Source: Cryptomeria japonica
Lineage: Eukaryota > Streptophyta > Pinopsida > Cupressales > Cupressaceae
NCBI RefSeq assembly: GCF_030272615.1
Contig: NC_081411.1
Location: forward strand, 37,601,640 to 37,665,639
Reading direction: 5' to 3'
Length of the DNA stretch: 64,000 nt
Part shown: positions 57,377 to 64,000 of the stretch, piece by piece
Layout: each line of letters opens with the position of its first letter
Numbering within the stretch: the first letter of the stretch is position 1
The notes under the pieces: generated by a model
The model's input: the letters and a program-made list of their open reading frames with translations, nothing else
The model's database searches: none
Told to the model about the DNA's origin: nothing
Program-made: the position numbers and the translations under genes

Positions 57377-57944
57377 CTATTCAACATTTATTTTAGTATT
57401 TACGCTATTTCATTCAAGGTTAATTCCTAATTTGGTGTTTGACTTAGGCAAACCCCTATCCCCAACATATTTTCCTTTCTTTCTATCTATAGAAAAGAAG
57501 TGTGAAGTTGTACTTGGGAGGACTAATAGAGTTCATAGATATGAATAGGTTCAAATTTTAATGGCATAAAATTTAGAGGACCATGGCGAATTGATATTAC
57601 CTGGTCTTGAAAAATTTGCCCAAATTCCTGAGAATATGTTCCAAACATTTGATTTTGCCCAAATCAGGGTTGACGATTTAGGGGGATATCTGAAGGTTAC
57701 TATTTCTATCAGAATACTTCATTATCACTTATTTTGCCCTAACTTCAATCAATTCAATTCAATCCTTGGAAAGATGAAGTCAAACTCCCAATTCAAGGGA
57801 ATCTAATCATAATTCTTAGTCATTCCTTAGTAGAATTGAGACTAGATCTATTAGGTTCACCCCTCTTTTCCATTGTTTTGGTCAATATGGGATTGTTTGT
57901 GGTTTTATCATTGAAACCATAATTTTCAAATTTGAACCATTACA
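57377..57944 (+). mobile_element. Right part of family-C LTR C3
   Basis: Continuation of 42000-42670 after Gypsy B: CTATTCAACATTTATTTTAG, then GGCAAACCCCTATCC and CACCCCTCTTTTCC, ending ATTACA at about 57944. The order matches solo LTR C2. The bases next to the two ends (TGCTA at 41995 and CTACA at 57945) do not form a clear target-site duplication. Confidence 0.72.
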
Positions 57945-58009
57945 CTACAAAAGATACCACTCAAATTGTGAGCAGTATATAAAAATCACTATCGAACAAC
58001 GAGACTAAA

Positions 58010-58890
58010 AATAGCCAAGCTCTTATACTAACTAAAAGGATCCTCAGATGTAGAAAATGCTTCCTAACACTTATCTAGTGGGGGAGATAGTGCAAATTTT
58101 CTTACAAATCTTAACTAATTCAAAAATAGAAACACATTCACAAGGAAATAATGAACATGCGTAAAGATATACAATAATGAACATAAAATATATTTTGGGG
58201 AAAACCCATTAGGGAGAAAAATTGCCATGCTCCAAAAGCATAATACTTTTAACCACTGAAATAAAAGTTACAATACAATAGCAATATGCTAATTCTTCAA
58301 CAAGACTCTCCAATAATCAATCTAGCAACTCTGTGAATCAATTTCAGCAGCATAACAGTCCACCTGCCAACATTACATAACTAATACTTTCCAAGACTAC
58401 CTTAGATAGAGAGATACAACAAAAAATGAAACTTCTAGATGAAGCAAGAGGATGGGGTCATGCAAAATATTTAGCCTTTATTTTTCAGCCATCGAAAACT
58501 ATGCAAATGACACATGTACATCTCCAAATGACTTCTCATACAAATCTCCAAAGTTGGGCACCCAAAATTTACTATTTTTGGGTATGACAAATGTTCTTAC
58601 ACATCTTACACATATCATAACTTACAACGCTTACATGTGTAAGAGAATATGTCATAACTAACTATTATTAGCTTATTTTCTTACAACATCTCATAACCCA
58701 ACTTGGGCCCCTACCTTCTCCATGCAGAAAGGTATCTCTTGCCACTTGTGCTATATGTCATAGAATCTATCATAGGCTATCATAACATGACACTTGTCAA
58801 GATCCTCAAAATGGAACACCTACCTCCACATGTACAACATATGTATCTTATAATCATTGTCAAGTAAGATGCCACTGAACCTATAAACAA
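58010..58890 (-). mobile_element. Diverged 5' LTR of Copia element D
   Basis: The primer-binding region (GCTCTTATACTAACTAAAAGGA aligns with GCTCTGATACCACTTGTAAGGA) is followed by LTR sequence that follows the Copia LTRs at 21033-32166: ATGCTTCCTAACAC, GGGGAAAACCCATTAGGGAG and CATGCTCCAAAAGCA. Divergence is high. Together with the gag remains at 41025-41964 it is one old element split by C3 and Gypsy B. The right end is approximate. Confidence 0.68.
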
Positions 58891-59585
58891 AATCAATGTT
58901 AAAATCCTAGTATTAAAATTCATATAAATAGATCTAAGTTTTCATTAACTCGTCTATTCATAATTACATCAATCATCAAACAGATTCTTTTGGATAATTA
59001 ATCCTCACTTTTCATGTAATACAATCTCTGAAATTTTGATTCTCTTTAAAACTAATATATCTAAAAACGTTTTTACGGCCATCAAATTGGTGCCATTGAA
59101 AGGACCTTGGCAGACAAAAATGCTAACCCCAACATACGTCGAAAACCTTTTTTTTCAATTGCGTGACTATGGTGGAATGCATATTTTATTTAGTGTTTAT
59201 GACAGACGTAACAGATCATTGCGCTTTGGATTGTAGATTGAAGTATTTCCGTCCCACCTGTCCTGAGCTTTTGAAAGGAGACAATTTTTCACCGCGTTAT
59301 TACTCGATCACTACTCGTCATCTACGACAGGCCACAAATTGCTATATTTTAGAAAATAAGAACAAGAAAAGTGCCGTCTATCCAGGAGGTGGCGTGAGGC
59401 TCTATGTGAATTAAATACAAAAGTCACAACGGAAAATGCGCAGTCTATCCAGGAGGTGGCGTGAGCAAATATGAAGTTATGATTATTTAAACTATGTGCT
59501 ACCATCGAGGCTCTATGCGAATCAAATACAAAAGTTGGAACTATGCCAGGGAAGTTCTCTTGCCATCGACTTAAAATAAACTTTT
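58891..59585. repeat. Short duplicated segments, no gene seen
   Basis: GTCTATCCAGGAGGTGGCGT occurs near 59377 and 59442, and AGGCTCTATG(T/C)GAATTAAATACAAAAGT-like sequence near 59397 and 59508. These overlap as an irregular tandem repeat. Small frames across 59036-59414 have no recognisable domain. Confidence 0.6.
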
Positions 59586-60206
59586 ATCGGATGATAGGCT
59601 TTGGCTTTAGGTCTTGGAGCCTAAAGATTCGATGTCCATTGGAAATTCATGGGTATCTGAAATGCAAATATAGCTATAAAATCATGGGAATCTGAGATGA
59701 ATGCCTTTAAAGGTGAAGACATAGTAATGAAACATGCATAATTGTGTTTACCAAGCCCTCGGAGGGAATGATTTTCGGTGGGAATCAACTAAATTTAAAT
59801 CTAGAATGAGTTTTTGACCAAAATTGTGAATTTGCTCTAAAACAAGAAAGGGACCAAGTCAATGTAGAAGTGTGTGCATAGAAATATATAGATATAATAA
59901 ATAAAGTGATAGTACAAATATATAGATGAGGATAAAAGATATTAATAAAGAAATATGTATAATTCCTAAATGACATTAGGAAAAAAAATTAACACTTTGA
60001 ATAGTATTATTTTGTTGGTTAATATTTCAATTTTTCAAAGTTTATTTAATTTTTTGAAATATAAATGTCATCATTACAAAATTAAAAATATTTTTTATTT
60101 TATTTTCTTTTTATTTTTGCAATTTCTATTTTTGAAGTCTTAAATTTTTTTATGGACATTGGATTTATAGGCTCCAAGCCCTCAAGTCAAAGCCTATCAT
60201 TCAATG
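59586..60206. repeat. MITE-like segment with about 52-bp terminal inverted repeats
   Basis: GATGATAGGCTTTGGCTTTA...GATGTCCAT at 59586-59639 is the reverse complement, at about 80 percent identity, of 60152-60206 (ATGGACATT...CAAAGCCTATCATTC). A second copy of the right end is at 60402-60456 owing to a tandem duplication. No transposase is inside. The ends and any target-site duplication are not certain. Confidence 0.55.
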
Positions 60207-60521
60207 AAATTAGCAAAAGGAATCTAGATTGACATGAGTATTCATAGGAGAATGTGCATGGCTGAAGAGTTAATATTTCAATTTTTCAAAGTTCATTTGA
60301 TTTTTTGAAATATAAATGTCATCATTACAAAATTAATTTTTATTTTATTTTCTTTTCCTTTTATTTTTGCGATTTCTATTTTTTAAGTCTTAAATTTTTT
60401 TATGGACATTGAATTTATAGGCTCCAAGCCCCCAAGTCAAAGCCTATCATTTAATGAAATTAGCAAAAGGAATCTAGATTGACATGAGTATTCATAGGAG
60501 AATGTGCATGGTTGAAGGGTT
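60021..60521. repeat. 250-bp tandem duplication
   Basis: Copy 1 is 60021-60271 and copy 2 is 60272-60521. Both start AATATTTCAATTTTTCAAAG and end GTGCATGG(C/T)TGAAG(A/G)GTT. They differ by substitutions and a short indel in the A/T-rich middle. The unit includes the right inverted repeat of the MITE-like segment. Confidence 0.93.
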
Positions 60522-60528
60522 CTCAAAT

Positions 60529-60532
<4 letters not shown>

Positions 60533-60624
<92 letters not shown>
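60533..60624. repeat. (AT)n microsatellite, about 92 bp
   Basis: An uninterrupted run of about 46 AT units directly after the 250-bp duplication. Open frames of alternating Tyr and Ile across it are artefacts. Confidence 0.98.
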
Positions 60625-60626
<2 letters not shown>

Positions 60627-62213
60627 TATAGCTTAACCTAAGGGAGTATGTCCTCTTACAATAATAATTACCTACAAAAGTATTTATAAATATATAGATA
60701 TTAGAGAAGGAAAAAGATATAATATAACATGAGGCAAAGAGAACATGACTTTCTAGTTGCATAGCACAAGTTTGCATGTATGTCAAAGATATGAAATCAA
60801 AAAGTTTTTTCTTATCATCAATTCATCTCTATAAATATAAAATAAATATTCATTGTCCTCATTGATTTGTATAACATTAAAGAGTCTAAATTACTAGGTC
60901 ATTCTAGATTATATACATTTTTCTATTACAGAGATAAGTATTATTATTTATTGCAACTATAACTTTTTAAAACATAAAAAAGTCAATTTTCATTTGTATT
61001 TTTGGCAAAGATGCTTCGAATCATAAGCAACAAAGCCCCTTTTCCTATTTTTTCTCATTACATTAAAATTGCATATAATTCTTTGGGGCTTAAAATTGTA
61101 CTTTTCATTTGAGTTTCATTATATATATGTCTACTTAATTGGTATTTTTTATGGGTTGGTTTTCTTATACTCACTTATCCCAGTTTTCACACACATAAAT
61201 ACCCTTGCATTCACATTAGGCTATATATTTAAGATTTGAATTAAGATGAAATTTTTTATCTATAATAATTTGTATCATATCATCTAATTACTCTTATAGG
61301 GGTTTTCTCTAAATTTATTGCATACCCTTTTGAACTCTACATTCTTTGGTAGACCCTTATTTTTACGTCTTAGATTTTCATTGTCCTAAATTATTTGCAT
61401 CTATTCATGTTTTCTTTACTAATTATGACATATTTACAGAGTTTGTGACATGTGATCCAAATTTTTCCTTCAATCACTCATGACAAGCTATAGAAGAAAC
61501 AAGACTAGGACACATGTATCCACTTTCTTCAAAAAGATTTGATAGTAACTTTCCATTCTATATTGGATACTCTTACTTCAACCTTCCTTGATTATTTAAT
61601 GTTACATTCTTTCTTTCTAGAATATGGTAGTAGTTCTGTCTATCCTAATTACATTATGTCCTTGACCAACTCTCCTTTATATGGCTATGCTTGTGTTACA
61701 TCTATTATGAAGGACAAAACTAAATTATTTGTATCGACAATTCCTATAAGTAACACATTTTGTGATGAAGGTACATATCATGATATATTTGAAACATATG
61801 ATACTCTTTCTACTTGTCATGACTCTCATATAATCCTATTCTTACAATGTATTACCTCTTATAATATAGTATGGTTTATGTCATGATGACCACTCTTGTA
61901 TATTTATCTCTCCATTTGATTAAAGGTAATATTGTTTTAAAAAGAAAAATATTTTGGGAGCGATGATTTTTTGATTGCGGTAACTTTGTATGTGTACATA
62001 TTTTTATTTTGAATCATTTTAGTGTTTATTATTTTATTTGTCTTTATAGGGAACCCTTTTTCTCAAAAGATCCAAATCATCAATACCTTTATTATTTCAT
62101 GGCTTGTGAATTCCATAGGGTGCCCTAATATAGTGTTAGAATGGAACAAAATTTTAGTCAATTAATTTTGATATTATGAACAATTTATTCTCAAATAAAT
62201 TATTTACTAAGCT

Positions 62214-62215
<2 letters not shown>
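60625..62215. other. AT-rich stretch, no supported gene
   Basis: A 115-codon plus-strand frame at 61539-61886 has no recognisable domain and its composition follows the surrounding AT-rich DNA. No repeat pair is clear. Confidence 0.45.

Positions 62216-62254
<39 letters not shown>
62216..62254. repeat. (TA)n microsatellite, about 39 bp
   Basis: A run of alternating T and A between CTCCA and CACCCAAGG. Confidence 0.97.
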
Positions 62255-62257
<3 letters not shown>

Positions 62258-64000
62258 CCAAGGATCAACTACTTCACAAAAATATCTTCCACAAGAAAAA
62301 AATGGCAAGAAAGTCTTGCCTCAACAATGTGAGATTGATTGATTGAATACGAAATATATAATGAGTCTCCTTTCTTATTAAGACAAGGTTGAGACATATG
62401 ATTAGTCAAGATTTTAAAAATTTCCTTAATCCTATGTTATCAGATAACTACCTCAAACAATTATTAAATGACCCAAGTAACTAGAATTAAATAAAATCCA
62501 TAAAATAACATATGATAAGATCTTACTAGACAACTAAGGCTTCTATAGAAACATTTTAAGCCTTATTAAACTTAACATGTGAATAAGTCCCTTACTAGGA
62601 ACTAGCTAGATACAAGAGATTTACTAGGTACAAGACCTTTTTCTTATCAAAACCTCCCTTTGTGTGCAACTTAGGGAGGAAATTATTATGCAAGTGAGTG
62701 CATATTATTATGGGTCCTAGCTACTAAGCCATGTTAGGTACCCATGTACAATGCAAATTGCTTACAAATAGAGAAAAAGGGAAAATGATTTGGGTAAAAA
62801 GTCCTCTCCAAATAACAAAAAATATACAAACAAATGATGTTGTATGAAGCACTCAATAATAGCACCCAAGGAATACACATGTCATGAAAATACAATTAAT
62901 AATGTATAATATCTTATAAAAATGGTGAATGCCTAAATACTTAAAAACAACAATTATCCCCTTGGGAAGAAGATATACCAAGTACAAATGCATGAATGTT
63001 TCCCATATTGAATAAGCATCAATAGGAAGTAAGATCAAAATGTATGATGATCTCCTTAATCTATGTTTATATGTTGTCATGTCCTTGGTAGATGATGACA
63101 ATGTCACAATCCAATTAGGTGCATGCCCAATCCCAATACAAGGTGATAAACCATGATCAAATAGAAACTTATGTTGTACTAGCTCCAAAGACATAAATGA
63201 TGTGATAATAGTTGTGCCATCACTATCATCAAATAAAAGAGATGAACCATCAAATTGATCTTCCAAATATAAAATTTGAGATGCTACACATAAGTATGCA
63301 ATTTTTAATAAATAGGAATCAAAGTTATGAAGACAATTAGCCACCTACCACAATGACTCACTGGAAGTTCTCAATGAACCAACAATGGAAGAAAAATTAC
63401 TCAATTAATAGGAATGGTGAGATTCCCAATCCAATAAGGTACAAAAACTATCTGAATCAAAGAAATGAAATATTTCATCATTATGAAGGATCATATTAAA
63501 CAATGAAAAATGTTATCATCTAATGTAATGAGACAAAATAACATATAACTAGCTCAATCTAATATAATAAAAATAATTTCCTAAGTTTAGCTTAGGTTCA
63601 TAAAGTAAAGCAGCCTACAGTTAATTAATTATTAGGTGATTAACTATTTACTCCAACACCCAACTTAAGATATAATCTAGCCATGACTCTCTATGAATCA
63701 AATAAAGCAACACTCAAGAATAACATATATTGTTAGATACCAGGTTGACATCAATGACAACACATATTCTAAAAAATAGCCCACTTTATCATTGATAGTA
63801 ACACTCACTATTATGTATATAATGCAATTTTATCTACTTCTATATCTTCATATCCTCCCACTTTCAACAATACCTCTCTCATAGTATATCTCCCCATTTG
63901 ACATGAAAGATAAATGGCACATACCATCACCAAACTCTATAATCAAATATTTCTACACTTATTTTATTCCCTTTCAATAGAAAATTTAAACCAACTATAG
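62255..64000. other. AT-rich stretch to the window end; one unrecognised frame
   Basis: The longest frame is minus strand, 62853-63344 (163 codons, with FDGSSLLFDDSDGTTIITSF and KHRLRRSSYILILLPIDAY). I recognise no domain, and hydrophobic, AT-driven codons dominate its end. It could be part of an old element or chance. No RNA gene is seen. Confidence 0.35.

Noticed and set aside
60523-60786. 87-codon minus-strand frame with a long Tyr-Ile repeat
   Set aside because: It is translation of the (AT)n microsatellite.
61539-61886. 115-codon plus-strand frame as a candidate gene
   Set aside because: No recognisable domain, and its composition follows the local AT-rich background.
62853-63344. 163-codon minus-strand frame as a candidate gene
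   Set aside because: No domain recognised, AT-driven codons, no TATA box or splice context seen. It is kept only as an unrecognised frame in the AT-rich stretch.

Overview
The window looks like intergenic DNA from a large, repeat-rich seed-plant genome. I infer a gymnosperm, probably a conifer: one intact nuclear gene sits among old, nested LTR retrotransposons, the Ty3/Gypsy elements are Tat-type with a second RNase H domain, and the base composition is AT-rich. There is no bacterial, organellar or CRISPR-like content.

Layout. 1-4403: 75-bp tandem repeats, then a decayed plus-strand coding block of unknown family with a 220-bp internal duplication that shifts its frame. 6794-9526: two solo LTRs of one family (here called C) in opposite orientation, each with a perfect 5-bp target-site duplication (AGATC; AATAT). 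9910-10991: the only intact host gene, a two-exon SDR110C-type dehydrogenase on the minus strand; its short first exon (10954-10991) and TATA box can be read directly. 12190-13560: a long imperfect inverted repeat. 13864-38242: Gypsy element A (minus strand, TSD GTAAG), which carries a nested tandem Copia array with three LTRs and two internal regions (21033-32166). 41025-58890: a three-layer nest, in which an old Copia element (D) is split by a family-C LTR (C3), which is split by Gypsy element B (plus strand, 42671-57376, TSD CTATT). 58890-64000: AT-rich DNA with a MITE-like inverted repeat, a 250-bp tandem duplication and (AT)n arrays, but no supported gene.

How the parts work together. 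A and B belong to one Gypsy family with unusual two-way organisation. Gag-pol runs from the 5' LTR. A second gene, encoding a plant mobile domain (PMD) protein, runs in the opposite direction from beside the 3' LTR. In both elements the PMD gene has its own TATA box about 95 bp before the ATG, a 66-nt first exon, an intron of 0.81-0.88 kb and a long second exon. The gag leader and the PMD intron carry arrays of the same short motif (about GCGTCTGTG), each in the sense orientation of its own gene. A has lost reverse transcriptase, RNase H and most of integrase. B keeps most of pol but has a deletion in reverse transcriptase and an altered catalytic motif. None of the elements looks autonomous now.

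Rearrangement history. The Copia array is flanked by two copies of the same 572-bp Gypsy segment, as expected if Copia copies at two sites recombined unequally. B carries a 346-bp copy of its own downstream flank inside the element, behind the 5' LTR. Many inactivating stops are CGA to TGA or CAG to TAG, the pattern left by deamination of methylated cytosine.
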